Positions 8,042 through 17,485 of a DNA stretch of 64,000 bases are shown one piece after another. The stretch is taken from positions 186,001 through 250,000 of the forward strand of contig NZ_JAOEGC010000002.1 of assembly GCF_031801495.1 (NCBI RefSeq). The letters run 5' to 3'. Position 1 is the first letter of the stretch. Each line of letters starts with the position of its first letter. This stretch comes from Agrobacterium tumefaciens_K (lineage in GTDB: Bacteria; Pseudomonadota; Alphaproteobacteria; Rhizobiales; Rhizobiaceae). The notes below the pieces were generated by a model. It saw nothing but the letters and a program-made list of their open reading frames with translations, was not told the origin of the DNA and did not search any database. The translations under genes and the position numbers were made by a program.

Positions 8042-8446
8042 ATGGCACGCGTAAAACGTGGCGTAACTTCCCGCGCCAAGCACACCAAGACACTCAAGGC
8101 AGCCAAGGGCTTCTACGGCCGCCGCAAGAACACCATCCGCGCAGCAAAGGCTGCCGTGGATCGTTCCAAGCAGTACGCTTACCGCGACCGCAAGGTTAAC
8201 AAGCGCAACTTCCGCGCTCTGTGGATCCAGCGTATCAACGCTGCTGTTCGCGAATTCGGCCTGACCTACGGCCGCTTCATCGACGGCCTGAACAAGGCTG
8301 GCATCGAAGTTGACCGCAAGGTTCTGTCCGACATGGCAATCCATGAGCCGGCAGCATTCGGCGCGCTCGTTGAAGCAGCGAAGAAGGCTCTTGAGTACCT
8401 CAAGGATGCTGGTACGGCCAACGAGTTTGAATCCGCTGTAAAGTAA
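8042..8446 (+). CDS. rplT: 50S ribosomal protein bL20
   Basis: This 134-residue protein begins MARVKRGVTSRAKHTK and contains KGFYGRRKNTIRAAK and the C-terminal zinc-ribbon-like globular part, all typical of L20. L20 starts 50S assembly and in many bacteria represses its own operon. AAGGAG precedes the start. It is followed by a strong terminator. Confidence 0.98.
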   Translation: MARVKRGVTSRAKHTKTLKAAKGFYGRRKNTIRAAKAAVDRSKQYAYRDRKVNKRNFRALWIQRINAAVREFGLTYGRFIDGLNKAGIEVDRKVLSDMAIHEPAAFGALVEAAKKALEYLKDAGTANEFESAVK

Positions 8447-8476
8447 TTACGGCGCGGACAATCCGTTGTTCATTTG

Positions 8477-8516
8477 AAACCCGCGCCGGGATACTGGCGC
8501 GGGTTTTCTTGTTTTT
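8477..8516 (+). terminator. Rho-independent terminator after rplT
   Basis: AAACCCGCGCC (8477-8487) pairs exactly with GGCGCGGGTTT (8496-8506), followed by a T-rich tract to 8516. It separates the ribosomal operon from the kinase-like gene. Confidence 0.9.
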
Positions 8517-8537
8517 GGTGTGGGCGGGGCGATTGAA

Positions 8538-9416
8538 ATGTTGGGTGCCGCAAGCGAAACGGAAAAAGCAAAAGGTTTTCACGTCCATCTGGGCGACGCT
8601 GACATTGCGGCCCTGATGCAGGTTCTGCTGCAGAGCAAGGGCCGCATCCAGAGGCTTGAGCTGTCGGAAACGACGGTGTGGATCAAACGTCAGGGTACTG
8701 AAAAGCCATCCGCGTGGATGAAGCTGCAGGGTATTCTGGCAAAGCTGCTCCCTTATGCCTTCATGCGACCCTCGCCACCGCTCGACGGAGCGGGCCTGAT
8801 GCGCCGCGAACTCGAAACGCTTTTCGCCTTCAGGGCGAAGGGCTTCCCGGTGCCGCCCGTCATCTATTCATCTAAGACCGCCGTTGTGCTCGGGGATGTG
8901 GGGCAGACCGTCATCGAGCGGATGAATACTCTCAAGAGCAGCGATCCGCAGCAGCATGACACGCTTCTGATCAAATCAGCCGCCGCACTGGGAGAGCTTC
9001 ATGCGGCCGGTCTGTGTCACGGTCGCCCGCATGTCCGCGACTTTTTCCTCCAAGGCAATCGCATCGGTTTCATGGATTTCGAGGAACGTCCGCAGGATGT
9101 CATGCCCCTCCAGACCGCCCAAGCCCGTGATGTCTGGCTGCTCTTTCTGCAGGTTGCATCGCGCGCCTGCAACACTTCGGTTACCTGCGATGCGGCCTTT
9201 GCCGGTTGGCACAGAAACGCCCCACCCGGCGTCGTTGATGAATTGCGCCGTCTGGTCGGCGTTCTCGGGCGATTTTTACCGCTTGCCCGGTTGATTGGGC
9301 GCGTACGGATGGGTAGTGATCTGCGACGCTTTATCATGGCGACCGACTTTCTGATGAATGCTGTGAAACCCGAAGCCGCCGGGAAGATCCCCGGCGAGGC
9401 AGGAAAAGATGACTGA
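8538..9416 (+). CDS. Kinase-like protein (lipopolysaccharide-kinase/RIO-like fold), function unknown
   Basis: This roughly 292-residue protein has remnants of a protein-kinase-like fold. LGELHAAGLCHGRPHVRDFFL resembles a catalytic loop (HGRxH...D), and RIGFMDFEERP resembles the DFG metal-binding segment, as in Kdo/LPS kinases and RIO-like proteins. An upstream basic stretch (TTVWIKRQG) may hold the ATP-binding Lys. The start could be GTG 8520 or ATG 8538; the latter has a G-rich site. The gene overlaps pheS by 8 bases, so they are translationally coupled. Its substrate is unknown; it sits among translation genes in rhizobia. Confidence 0.6.
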   Translation: MLGAASETEKAKGFHVHLGDADIAALMQVLLQSKGRIQRLELSETTVWIKRQGTEKPSAWMKLQGILAKLLPYAFMRPSPPLDGAGLMRRELETLFAFRAKGFPVPPVIYSSKTAVVLGDVGQTVIERMNTLKSSDPQQHDTLLIKSAAALGELHAAGLCHGRPHVRDFFLQGNRIGFMDFEERPQDVMPLQTAQARDVWLLFLQVASRACNTSVTCDAAFAGWHRNAPPGVVDELRRLVGVLGRFLPLARLIGRVRMGSDLRRFIMATDFLMNAVKPEAAGKIPGEAGKDD

Positions 9417-10491
9417 ACTTGATACCTTGAAATCGCAATTGATGTCGGAGATCGCCGCTGCGGCCGATGAGGCCGCCATCGAGGCCGTACGCGTATCCGC
9501 GCTCGGCAAGAAAGGCTCGGTTTCGGAGCTTCTCAAGACCCTTGGCGCGATGACGCCGGAAGAACGCCAGACGCGCGGCGCGGCCATCAACCAGCTCAAG
9601 AACGAAATCACCGACCTGATCGGCGAGCGCAAGACTGCGCTGAAGGATGCTGCCATCGAAGCGCGCCTGAAAGCGGAAACGGTTGATGTCAGCCTGCCGG
9701 TTCGGCAGTCTCCGGCCGAGCGCGGTCGTATTCATCCGATCAGCCAGATCGTCGATGAGATCACCGCCATTTTCGCCGATATGGGTTTCTCCATTGCCGA
9801 AGGTCCGGATATCGAAACGGATTACTACAACTTCACGGCCCTGAACTTCCCGGAAGGGCATCCTGCCCGCGAAATGCACGACACCTTCTTCTTCCAGCCG
9901 GATGAAAAAGGTGAGCGCAAGGTGCTGCGTACGCACACCTCGCCCGTGCAGGTGCGCACCATGGAAAGCCAGAAGCCGCCGATCCGTATCGTCATTCCGG
10001 GTAAGACCTATCGTCAGGATTCGGATGCCACCCACTCGCCGATGTTCCATCAGGTCGAAGGTCTGGTGATCGACAAGAAGGCGCATGTCGGTAACCTGCG
10101 CTGGATTCTGGAAGAATTCTGCAAGACGTTCTTTGAGGTCGACAGCGTTGTCATGCGCTTCCGCCCGTCCTTCTTCCCCTTCACGGAACCGTCCTTCGAG
10201 GTCGATATCCAGTGCGACCGTTCGGGGCCCATCGTGAAGTTCGGCGAAGGCAACGACTGGATGGAAATCCTCGGCTGCGGCATGGTCCACCCCAACGTGC
10301 TGCGTGCTGGAGGTCTTGATCCGGACGAGTATCAGGGTTTTGCCTGGGGCATGGGCCTCGACCGCATCGCCATGCTGAAATACGGCATGCCGGATCTACG
10401 CGATTTCTTCAACGCCGATGTTCGCTGGATGAACCACTACGGTTTCCGCCCGCTCGACATGCCGACCTTGTTCGGCGGTTTGAGCAGTTAA
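9409..10491 (+). CDS. pheS: Phenylalanyl-tRNA synthetase alpha subunit
   Basis: This 360-residue class II synthetase subunit charges tRNA-Phe as an alpha2beta2 tetramer with PheT. It has the N-terminal coiled-coil arm (residues 1-100) and the catalytic core with motif 2 (HTSPVQVRTM), FHQVEG, and motif 3 (GMGLDRIAMLKYGMPDLR). The length is normal. An AGGAAA site precedes the ATG. pheT follows 12 bases later. Confidence 0.98.
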   Translation: MTELDTLKSQLMSEIAAAADEAAIEAVRVSALGKKGSVSELLKTLGAMTPEERQTRGAAINQLKNEITDLIGERKTALKDAAIEARLKAETVDVSLPVRQSPAERGRIHPISQIVDEITAIFADMGFSIAEGPDIETDYYNFTALNFPEGHPAREMHDTFFFQPDEKGERKVLRTHTSPVQVRTMESQKPPIRIVIPGKTYRQDSDATHSPMFHQVEGLVIDKKAHVGNLRWILEEFCKTFFEVDSVVMRFRPSFFPFTEPSFEVDIQCDRSGPIVKFGEGNDWMEILGCGMVHPNVLRAGGLDPDEYQGFAWGMGLDRIAMLKYGMPDLRDFFNADVRWMNHYGFRPLDMPTLFGGLSS

Positions 10492-10503
10492 GGAGAAAAG
10501 ACC

Positions 10504-12927
10504 ATGAAATTCACACTCTCCTGGCTGAAAGAGCATCTGGAAACCGATGCTTCCCTGGAACAGATCTGCGAGCGCCTCACGGCTATCGGTCTTGAGGTTG
10601 AGGACGTGGATGACAAGGCGGCGTACAAGCCTTTTGTCATCGCCAAGGTTCTGACCGCCGAAAAGCATCCCGAAGCTGACCGCCTCAAGGTTCTGTCCGT
10701 CGATGCCGGTGACGGCAAGCCGGTGCAGATCGTCTGCGGTGCGCCGAATGCACGCGCTGGCCTCGTTGGCGCGCTGGCGCGTCCAGGTACGTATGTTCCG
10801 GGTATCGATGTCACGCTGTCGGTCGGCAAGATCCGCGGCGTCGAAAGCCATGGCATGATGTGTTCGGAAAAAGAGCTCAACATTTCCGAGGATCACAACG
10901 GCATCATCGATCTTCCGGAAGACGCTCCGGTCGGCACGTCCTTTGCGACCTATGCCGGTCTTGACGATCCTGTCATCGAGATCAACCTGACGCCGAACCG
11001 CCCGGATTGCACGTCGATCTACGGCATAGCCCGCGATCTCGCGGCGTCGGGCCTGGGCACGCTGAAGACGAAGCCAGCGCCATCTTTCAAAGTGGAAGGC
11101 AATACCCCGGTCGACGTGAAACTCGATCTGGACGATGCCGCCCTTTGCCCCGGCTTTTCGCTGCGTATCGTACGCGGTGTGAAGAATGGCCCGAGCCCCA
11201 AGTGGATGCAGCAGCGACTTTCCGCCATCGGCCTGCGCCCGATCAACGCGCTGGTGGACATCACCAACTACATGACCTTCGATCAGGGCCGTCCGATGCA
11301 CGTCTTCGACGCTGCGAAGGTCAAGGGTGATCTGGTTGTTCGTCGTGCGAAAGAGGGCGAAACCATCCTCGCGCTCGACCAGCGTGAGTACAAGCTCGGT
11401 CCTAACAATGTGGTTATCGCCGATGACAACGGCCTTGAGTCCATTGGTGGCGTCATGGGCGGCGAACACTCCGGCTGCGATGAAAACACCGTCGATGTGC
11501 TGATCGAATCCGCTCTATGGGATCCCATCAACATCGCCAAGACAGGCCGTTCGCTCGGTATCATCACCGATGCACGGTATCGTTTCGAGCGCGGTGTCGA
11601 TCCGGAATATATGGTTCCGGGTCTGGAGCGGACGACGGAACTAGTGCTGGAGTTGTGCGGCGGCGTCGCCGGTGAAGCAAAGGTCGTCGGTTATAAGGGC
11701 TATCAGCCCAAGGTAGTTGACTTCCCCTTGTCCGAAGTGAAGCGTTTGACGGGTCTTGAAGTGTCGACGCAAGAAAGCCTGACAATTCTCAACGGGCTTG
11801 GCTTTGAAATTGAAGGCTCCGGCGAGCGGGTTAAGGTTTCGGTCCCATCCTGGCGTCCGGACGTGGATGGCAAGGCCGATCTGGTGGAAGAGGTTATGCG
11901 CATCCATGGCGTCGATAACATCAAGCCGGAGCCGCTTGAAAGCTTTGGCGCCGTCAATGGCCGTATCCTGACAACATTGCAGATCCGCACCCGTACGGCG
12001 CGCCGCGCGCTTGCCAGCCGCGGCATGCTGGAAGCCGTGACCTGGTCGTTCATTCCGGAAGCGCAGGCCAAACTGTTCGGTGGCGGTTCGCCCGCGCTGA
12101 AGCTTGCCAACCCGATTGCTGCCGACATGTCCGACATGCGGCCTTCGTTGCTGCCCGGTCTGCTGACGGCAGCACAGCGCAATGCCGACAAGGGCTATGG
12201 CGACGTGGCGATCTTTGAAGTCTCCGGAACCTACGAAGGCGACACGCCGGAAACCCAGCGCCGTGTGGCCGGTGGTATTCGTCGTGGCACGGCTTCGCTG
12301 GCCGGTGCTGGTCGCATGTGGTCAAATGCCGCGAAAGGCGGCGGCAAGCCGGTCGATGTTTACGATGCCAAGGCGGATGCACTGGCGGTGATCGAAGCTT
12401 GCGGTCTGCCGATGGCCAACGTGCAGATCGAAGCGGGTGCTCCGGGCTGGTATCATCCGGGCCGTTCCGGCACCATCAAGATGGGGCCGAAGGTTATTCT
12501 GGGTTATTTCGGCGAGTTCCATCCGAAGACGCTCGGCGAGCTGGATGTTTCCGGTGTCTATGCCGGTTTCGAGATCTATCTCGATGCCATGGCCGAGCCG
12601 AAGAAGAAGGCGACCCGCACCAAGCCGGCACTGGAGCTTTCACCGTTCCAGGCGGTCAAGCGCGACTTTGCTTTCGTCGTCGACAAGTCGGTGGAAGCGG
12701 GCGCCATCATCAAGGCTGCTACCAGCGCTGACCGCAAGCTGGTGACCGGCGTGAACGTCTTCGACGTCTTCGAGGGCGCATCGCTGGGCGAAAACAAGAA
12801 GTCCATCGCCATCGAGGTGCAGATCCAGCCCGTCGACAAGACCCTGACGGACGAGGACTTCGAAGCTCTCACCGCCAAGATCGTCGGCAATGTCGAAAAG
12901 ACGACAGGCGGCGTACTGCGCGCCTGA
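10504..12927 (+). CDS. pheT: Phenylalanyl-tRNA synthetase beta subunit
   Basis: This 807-residue protein has the full PheT domain order: an EMAP-like tRNA-binding domain (about 40-150, ADRLKVLSVDAGDGKPVQIVCGAPNAR), the B3/B4 editing domain (about 210-380, LRPINALVDITNYM), the B5 domain (about 400-470), the inactive core, and a C-terminal FDX-ACB anticodon-binding domain (about 710-805). AAGGAG precedes the start. It ends the translation cluster and is followed by a strong terminator. Confidence 0.98.
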   Translation: MKFTLSWLKEHLETDASLEQICERLTAIGLEVEDVDDKAAYKPFVIAKVLTAEKHPEADRLKVLSVDAGDGKPVQIVCGAPNARAGLVGALARPGTYVPGIDVTLSVGKIRGVESHGMMCSEKELNISEDHNGIIDLPEDAPVGTSFATYAGLDDPVIEINLTPNRPDCTSIYGIARDLAASGLGTLKTKPAPSFKVEGNTPVDVKLDLDDAALCPGFSLRIVRGVKNGPSPKWMQQRLSAIGLRPINALVDITNYMTFDQGRPMHVFDAAKVKGDLVVRRAKEGETILALDQREYKLGPNNVVIADDNGLESIGGVMGGEHSGCDENTVDVLIESALWDPINIAKTGRSLGIITDARYRFERGVDPEYMVPGLERTTELVLELCGGVAGEAKVVGYKGYQPKVVDFPLSEVKRLTGLEVSTQESLTILNGLGFEIEGSGERVKVSVPSWRPDVDGKADLVEEVMRIHGVDNIKPEPLESFGAVNGRILTTLQIRTRTARRALASRGMLEAVTWSFIPEAQAKLFGGGSPALKLANPIAADMSDMRPSLLPGLLTAAQRNADKGYGDVAIFEVSGTYEGDTPETQRRVAGGIRRGTASLAGAGRMWSNAAKGGGKPVDVYDAKADALAVIEACGLPMANVQIEAGAPGWYHPGRSGTIKMGPKVILGYFGEFHPKTLGELDVSGVYAGFEIYLDAMAEPKKKATRTKPALELSPFQAVKRDFAFVVDKSVEAGAIIKAATSADRKLVTGVNVFDVFEGASLGENKKSIAIEVQIQPVDKTLTDEDFEALTAKIVGNVEKTTGGVLRA

Positions 12928-12947
12928 GCTTTTACCGACTACGCATG

Positions 12948-12986
12948 AAAAAGCCGCGGAACGAGATTTCCGCGGCTTTTGTTTTT
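12948..12986. terminator. Bidirectional terminator after pheT
   Basis: AAAAGCCGCGGAA (12949-12961) pairs with TTCCGCGGCTTTT (12968-12980), followed by GTTTTTA. The A-run on the left lets it also serve the convergent aldo/keto reductase gene. Confidence 0.9.
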
Positions 12987-13986
12987 ACCGGCTTGTCATC
13001 CGGGAAAGCTGTTCTGGATAGCGTCCGCCCGCCACTTTTGACGGTGAAAGCAGATCGCCTAGTTTTTGGATCTCGTCTTCACTCAGCGTGATGTTGGCCG
13101 CAGCGACGTTGGTTTCCAGATTGGCGATCTTGGTGGTGCCGGGGATGGGGACGATGAAATCGCCTTGCGCCATCACCCATGCCAAGGCCAGTTGCCCTGC
13201 GGTGACGCCTTTTTCCGCCGCCATGTCTTCCAGCAGCGAGACGAGCGCCAGGTTGGCCTCAAAGTTCTCTGCCTGAAAACGTGGGAGTGAGCGGCGGAAA
13301 TCATTGTCGGACAGACCCTCGAGTTTCTTCAATGCCCCAGTCAGAACGCCGCGTCCCAGCGGGCTGAAGGGTACGAAGCCGATGCCGAGCTCGCGGCAGG
13401 TATCCAGAACGCCATTTTCTTCCACATCACGGGTCCACAGGGAATATTCGCTCTGGATCGCCGCGATAGGGTGGACGGAGTGCGCCTTGCGAAGGGTCTC
13501 GGCGCTTGCTTCCGAAAGGCCGAGATGTTTGACCTTGCCCTCTTTCACCAGATCGGCCATCGCGCCCACCGTATCCTCGATCGGAACGTTGGGATCGACA
13601 CGGTGCTGGTAGAACAGGTCGATGGCGTCGACGCCGAGCCGTTTGAGTGAGGCTTCCGCCACGGCGCGCACGTTTTCAGGGCGGCTGTCGGTGCCCACCA
13701 TCATTTGGCCGGCTGGCTTGCTGGTGTCGATCTTGAAACCGAACTTGGTGGCGATGACCACATTGTCGCGATAGGGCTTTAGTCCTTTGCCGACGAGGAT
13801 TTCGTTGTTGTAGGGACCATAAACCTCCGCCGTATCGAAAAACGTGACGCCGAGTTCGACGGCGCGATGCAGCGTTGCAATCGCGCTGCTCTCATCGCCG
13901 GTCGGGCCGTAGGCATGGGTCATTCCCATGCAACCGAGGCCGAGAGCAGAAACCGAGAGGTTGTTTCCGAGGGTTCTTTTTTGCAT
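12985..13986 (-). CDS. Aldo/keto reductase
   Basis: This 333-residue NADPH-dependent oxidoreductase has a TIM barrel. The catalytic tetrad is visible: Asp and Tyr in FFDTAEVYGPY, Lys in VVIATKFGF and His in LFYQHRVDP. The C-terminal cofactor motif IVPIPGTTKIANLETNV is present. It resembles the broad-substrate AKRs often annotated as similar to auxin-induced proteins; the substrate is unknown. It is divergent from a LysR-type regulator at 14103 with about 115 bases between, a usual arrangement for a regulator and its target. Confidence 0.9.
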   Translation of the reverse strand: MQKRTLGNNLSVSALGLGCMGMTHAYGPTGDESSAIATLHRAVELGVTFFDTAEVYGPYNNEILVGKGLKPYRDNVVIATKFGFKIDTSKPAGQMMVGTDSRPENVRAVAEASLKRLGVDAIDLFYQHRVDPNVPIEDTVGAMADLVKEGKVKHLGLSEASAETLRKAHSVHPIAAIQSEYSLWTRDVEENGVLDTCRELGIGFVPFSPLGRGVLTGALKKLEGLSDNDFRRSLPRFQAENFEANLALVSLLEDMAAEKGVTAGQLALAWVMAQGDFIVPIPGTTKIANLETNVAAANITLSEDEIQKLGDLLSPSKVAGGRYPEQLSRMTSR

Positions 13987-14102
13987 CTGTTCGTCCTTCC
14001 ATAAAGGAGAGCCCGTTTAACGGGCGCGAATGGAACATAGCGCCTCAAGCGAACAAAAATAATCGCTGCAAATCCGGGCAGGTTATTCTAAATAATAGAA
14101 CA

Positions 14103-14993
14103 ATGAACCGCATACAGCTGTCACAACTGGCCGTTCTGGCCGCCGTAGCCGAGGGTCGAAGCTTCCGAAAGGCGGCGCAGGAGCTGGGTATCGCACCGTC
14201 TGCCGTCAGTCATGCCGTATCGGCGCTTGAGGAAAGTCTTGGTCTGCGCCTGCTTCATCGTACCACGCGCAGCGTATCTCCCACTGAGGAGGGCAGGCGG
14301 CTCCTGGAAACGCTGGCGCCTGCGCTGGCCGATATCGATGCGGTGATCAGCACGCTTGCCGAACATGGTGGACGCCCGGCCGGTCCGTTACGGGTCACGC
14401 TGCCACGTCTTGCGGCGGAAGACCTGCTCATGCCGCGCCTTAGCGAATTCCTTTGCCGTTATCCGGATATTTCGATGGAAATATCCACCGATGACCGTTT
14501 CGAGGATATCGTCGCCAAAGGCTTCGACGCGGGTTTGCGGCTGGGCGAAAATCTGGAAGCGGATATGATTGCCGTGCGCGCCAGTGGGCCATGGCGAGGT
14601 GCGATTGTTGCGTCGCCCGCCTATTTCGAGACACATCCCATACCCCTTCATCCGCGTGATCTGATGCAGCACCATTGCATCCGTCGCCGGTTTTCAAGCG
14701 GGCTGATCTATCGCTGGGAATTGGAAAGGGATGGCAGGCCGCTGGTGGTGGACGTGCAGGGACCGCTGATCCTGTCCGACCAGAGCCTCATACGTCGTGC
14801 TGCCATCGACGGGGCGGGCCTTGCTTTCGTTTTTGAACAGCGGATCGAGGAAGATATCGTGGCGGGCAGGCTGATCCGCGTGCTGGAAGACTGGTGCGCG
14901 CCTTTCGATGGCTTTTATATCTATTACCCCTCGCGCCGGCAGATGCGTCCGGCGCTGAGGGCTTTCGTGGATTTCTTCCGTTACAAAGCGTAG
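14103..14993 (+). CDS. LysR-family transcriptional regulator
   Basis: The true start is ATG 14103; an open frame from 13875 would lie over the divergent gene. The 296-residue protein has an N-terminal winged helix (RSFRKAAQELGIAPSAVSHAVSALEESLGLRLLHRTTRSV) and a C-terminal periplasmic-binding-like effector domain. An AT-rich interrupted dyad (TTATTCTAAATAATA, 14083-14097) lies immediately before the start and may be part of the operator. The likely target is the divergent aldo/keto reductase. Confidence 0.92.
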   Translation: MNRIQLSQLAVLAAVAEGRSFRKAAQELGIAPSAVSHAVSALEESLGLRLLHRTTRSVSPTEEGRRLLETLAPALADIDAVISTLAEHGGRPAGPLRVTLPRLAAEDLLMPRLSEFLCRYPDISMEISTDDRFEDIVAKGFDAGLRLGENLEADMIAVRASGPWRGAIVASPAYFETHPIPLHPRDLMQHHCIRRRFSSGLIYRWELERDGRPLVVDVQGPLILSDQSLIRRAAIDGAGLAFVFEQRIEEDIVAGRLIRVLEDWCAPFDGFYIYYPSRRQMRPALRAFVDFFRYKA

Positions 14994-14994
14994 G

Positions 14995-15438
14995 TCAAAG
15001 CTTGATCCTGTACCGGATGTGACCGTCGCTTTCGACATAGCTGTCGTAAAGCTTGCGGGCACGATGGTTATCCTCGTCGGTGTGCCAGTAGAGGCGTGAC
15101 CAGCCCTTGTCCTCGCAGATGGCAATCAGGTCGTCGATCAGCGCCCGGCCGATGCCCTTGCCGCGGATCGTCTCGTCTATGAACAGATCCTCAAGATAAC
15201 AATCAGGCGTCTTCACCCAGGTCGAATCATGGAAATGGTGGATCGCGAACCCGACCGGTTTGTCGTCCAGAAGTGCAAGGCGCATGGAAACCCTGGAACC
15301 GGGGTCGATGATCCGCTCCCACGTGTGCTCTGTCACGTCGTCCGCTAGCTCCACCCCGTAAAAGGCGAGATAGTCCTGCCACAGCCGCAGCCAATCCGCC
15401 CGGTCAGCCGGGCGGGCATCGCGAATGGTCAGGTCCAT
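14995..15438 (-). CDS. GNAT-family N-acetyltransferase
   Basis: This 147-residue protein has the GNAT core: motif A (LEDLFIDETIRGKGIGRALIDDL, acetyl-CoA pyrophosphate loop RGKGIG) and motif B (LYWHTDEDNHRARKLYDSY). The acceptor is unknown. It lies one base downstream of the aldo/keto reductase gene, on the same strand, so the two are likely co-transcribed. It is tail-to-tail with the LysR gene. Confidence 0.9.
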   Translation of the reverse strand: MDLTIRDARPADRADWLRLWQDYLAFYGVELADDVTEHTWERIIDPGSRVSMRLALLDDKPVGFAIHHFHDSTWVKTPDCYLEDLFIDETIRGKGIGRALIDDLIAICEDKGWSRLYWHTDEDNHRARKLYDSYVESDGHIRYRIKL

Positions 15439-15439
15439 A

Positions 15440-16390
15440 TTATGCGCCGGCCTTGTCCAGTAGCGTCACCATCTCGTCGGTCAGCTTGAGGTTCACGGCA
15501 CGCTTGAAGCTCTCGAGCTGCGAAAGGCTGGTGGCGCTGGCAATCGGTGCAGTGACTGCCTTTTTGCGCAGCAGCCAGGCCAGTGCGATATCGGCGAGTT
15601 TTGCGCCGGTTTCTGCGGCAATCGTGTCCATGGCGCCAAGGATCGCCAGACCGCGCGCGTTGACGTAATCGCCGACACGATAGGAGCGGGCGACGCCTTC
15701 CGTATCGGCCTTGCTGCGATACTTCCCGGTCAGGAAACCTGCTGCAAGGCTGTAATAGTTGATGACGCCGATATCCTCTTTCCCACACAGATCGGCCAGC
15801 GGGCCTTCGAATTTTTCGCGGGTGTAGAGATTGTATTCCGGCTGCACCACATCATATCGCCCGAGCCCTGTCTTTGCCGCGACGTCGAGAGAGGCCTGAA
15901 GCTGGGCCGCATCGTAATTGGAGCAGCCGATGGCGCGCACCTTCCCCTGTTCCTTCAATTTGGCGAAGGCGGCAAGCGTTTCTTCCAGTGGCACGTCTGC
16001 ATCGGGTTTGTGTGCCAGGTAAAGATCGATGTAATCCGTCTGCAGGCGACGAAGAGAGTCTTCAACGGCCTGTGCGATCCATTCGGCGCTGAGGCCAGTC
16101 TTTCGACCGTTGTTGTCGAAGCCGACCTTGGTGACGATCACGGCATCTTCGCGCTTGACGGAACTCTGTTTCAGCCACTTGCCGATGATCGCTTCCGACT
16201 CGCCACCCTCATGGCCGTCGACCCATGCCGAATAGACATCGGCCGTATCGATGGCGTTGAAGCCGGAATCGAAGAAGGCGTCGAGAAGCTGGAAGGACGT
16301 CTTTTCGTCTGCCGTCCAGCCGAAGACGTTGCCGCCGAATACGATCGGGGCGATGGAAAGACCAGTACGGCCAAGTGCGCGTTTCTCCAC
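15440..16390 (-). CDS. Aldo/keto reductase (second)
   Basis: This 316-residue AKR family enzyme starts at a GTG (16390) with GGAG eight bases upstream. Upstream in-frame ATG 16456 would add unmatched residues. Asp/Tyr appear in AIDTADVYSAW, Lys in VIVTKVGF and His in YLAHKPDAD, and the cofactor segment APIASATSLSQLESF is near the C-terminus. It resembles the YajO/YhdN-type reductases. It forms a two-gene unit with the GNAT gene. Confidence 0.9.
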   Translation of the reverse strand: MEKRALGRTGLSIAPIVFGGNVFGWTADEKTSFQLLDAFFDSGFNAIDTADVYSAWVDGHEGGESEAIIGKWLKQSSVKREDAVIVTKVGFDNNGRKTGLSAEWIAQAVEDSLRRLQTDYIDLYLAHKPDADVPLEETLAAFAKLKEQGKVRAIGCSNYDAAQLQASLDVAAKTGLGRYDVVQPEYNLYTREKFEGPLADLCGKEDIGVINYYSLAAGFLTGKYRSKADTEGVARSYRVGDYVNARGLAILGAMDTIAAETGAKLADIALAWLLRKKAVTAPIASATSLSQLESFKRAVNLKLTDEMVTLLDKAGA

Positions 16391-16501
16391 GGTGACTACT
16401 CCATTTTTCCTGAATCGCCGCGAAACTAGCAATAGCGGCCGGGGATAACCATTCAATTCCGCTGATGGTTTCCATCAGGCAGCCTGTCGTGGAGTTCAAG
16501 A

Positions 16502-17485
16502 TCAGCCGTTAGCGCTGCGAAAATGGCTGGGAGACAGGGCATTGTGCTGTTGCCAGACCCGTCTGAAATGTCGCGCAGAGGAAAAGCCGGTTTTCTCCGC
16601 GATCGCCTCCATGCCAAGCCGCGTGTGGCTGAGAATTTCCCGTGCGAGGTTGACCCGCATCAGATTGACGTAATCGATGACGCCCACCCCGGTATGCTCG
16701 CGAAACAGGCGGGAAAGATGCCGCTCGCTCAATGCAGCGATGTCGGCCAGCTGCTCCAGCGTCCAGTCGTTCGCCGGTTCGGCCATCACCCGGTCCTGAA
16801 CCCGGTGGATGGCGGGGTGGATATGATTGCGGCCGGTAAACCACGGCGAAATCTGCGGGTCGTTGCCGCTGCGCCTGAGATAGACCACCATGGTTTTGGC
16901 GATGCGTGCCGCGACGGCAGGCGATGTCATTCGCGCAACGATATGAAGCAGCAGGTCGGTGCCTGTCGAAATGCCGGCGCTGGAGAAGCGCTTGCCGTCT
17001 TCAACGAACAGCCGGTTTTCGACGACCTGGGAAAGCGGTGCGACCCGCCGCAATTGATCGATGCAATCGGCATGGGTCGTGCAGCTTCGGCGGTCAAAAA
17101 GTCCAGCTTCGCCAGCCAGAAGTGCACCTGAACAGATGGAAACGACAGTTGTGTCCTCTCGTGTAACACGCCGAAGCCAATCCGACAGAAGACGGCGCTC
17201 CCTCACGGTTGCGGGATCGCCATCGAAGCCGGATCTACCGCCAGAAATCAGCACGAAGGCATCGTCTGGAAGCATGCCCGGTAAGGGTTCCAGCCCGGAC
17301 AGGCCAAGACCGATGGAGGTGGATTGGGTCGGTTGCGCTGCGACATAGTGGCACTCGAAACGGATGTCGGTCTGCTCTTCGTTGGCGTAGCGGATAACCT
17401 CCAGCGGTCCGGCAATATCGAGCAGAAGGGCATGCGGCGGCACGACGGTGTAAAACGGAATGATACGTGTGCCGCCCTGATCCAT
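16502..17485 (-). CDS. GlxA-type AraC transcriptional regulator (DJ-1/PfpI + AraC)
   Basis: This 327-residue regulator has an N-terminal class I glutamine-amidotransferase-like DJ-1/PfpI domain (about 10-185) with the nucleophile-elbow-like SICSGALLAGEAGL. The C-terminal AraC helix-turn-helix domain is at about 220-325 (LADIAALSERHLSRLFREHTG, GFSSARHFRRVWQQ). It overlaps the upstream isochorismatase gene by one base (ATGA), so the pair is an operon and the regulator probably controls it. The inducer is unknown. Confidence 0.92.
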   Translation of the reverse strand: MDQGGTRIIPFYTVVPPHALLLDIAGPLEVIRYANEEQTDIRFECHYVAAQPTQSTSIGLGLSGLEPLPGMLPDDAFVLISGGRSGFDGDPATVRERRLLSDWLRRVTREDTTVVSICSGALLAGEAGLFDRRSCTTHADCIDQLRRVAPLSQVVENRLFVEDGKRFSSAGISTGTDLLLHIVARMTSPAVAARIAKTMVVYLRRSGNDPQISPWFTGRNHIHPAIHRVQDRVMAEPANDWTLEQLADIAALSERHLSRLFREHTGVGVIDYVNLMRVNLAREILSHTRLGMEAIAEKTGFSSARHFRRVWQQHNALSPSHFRSANG

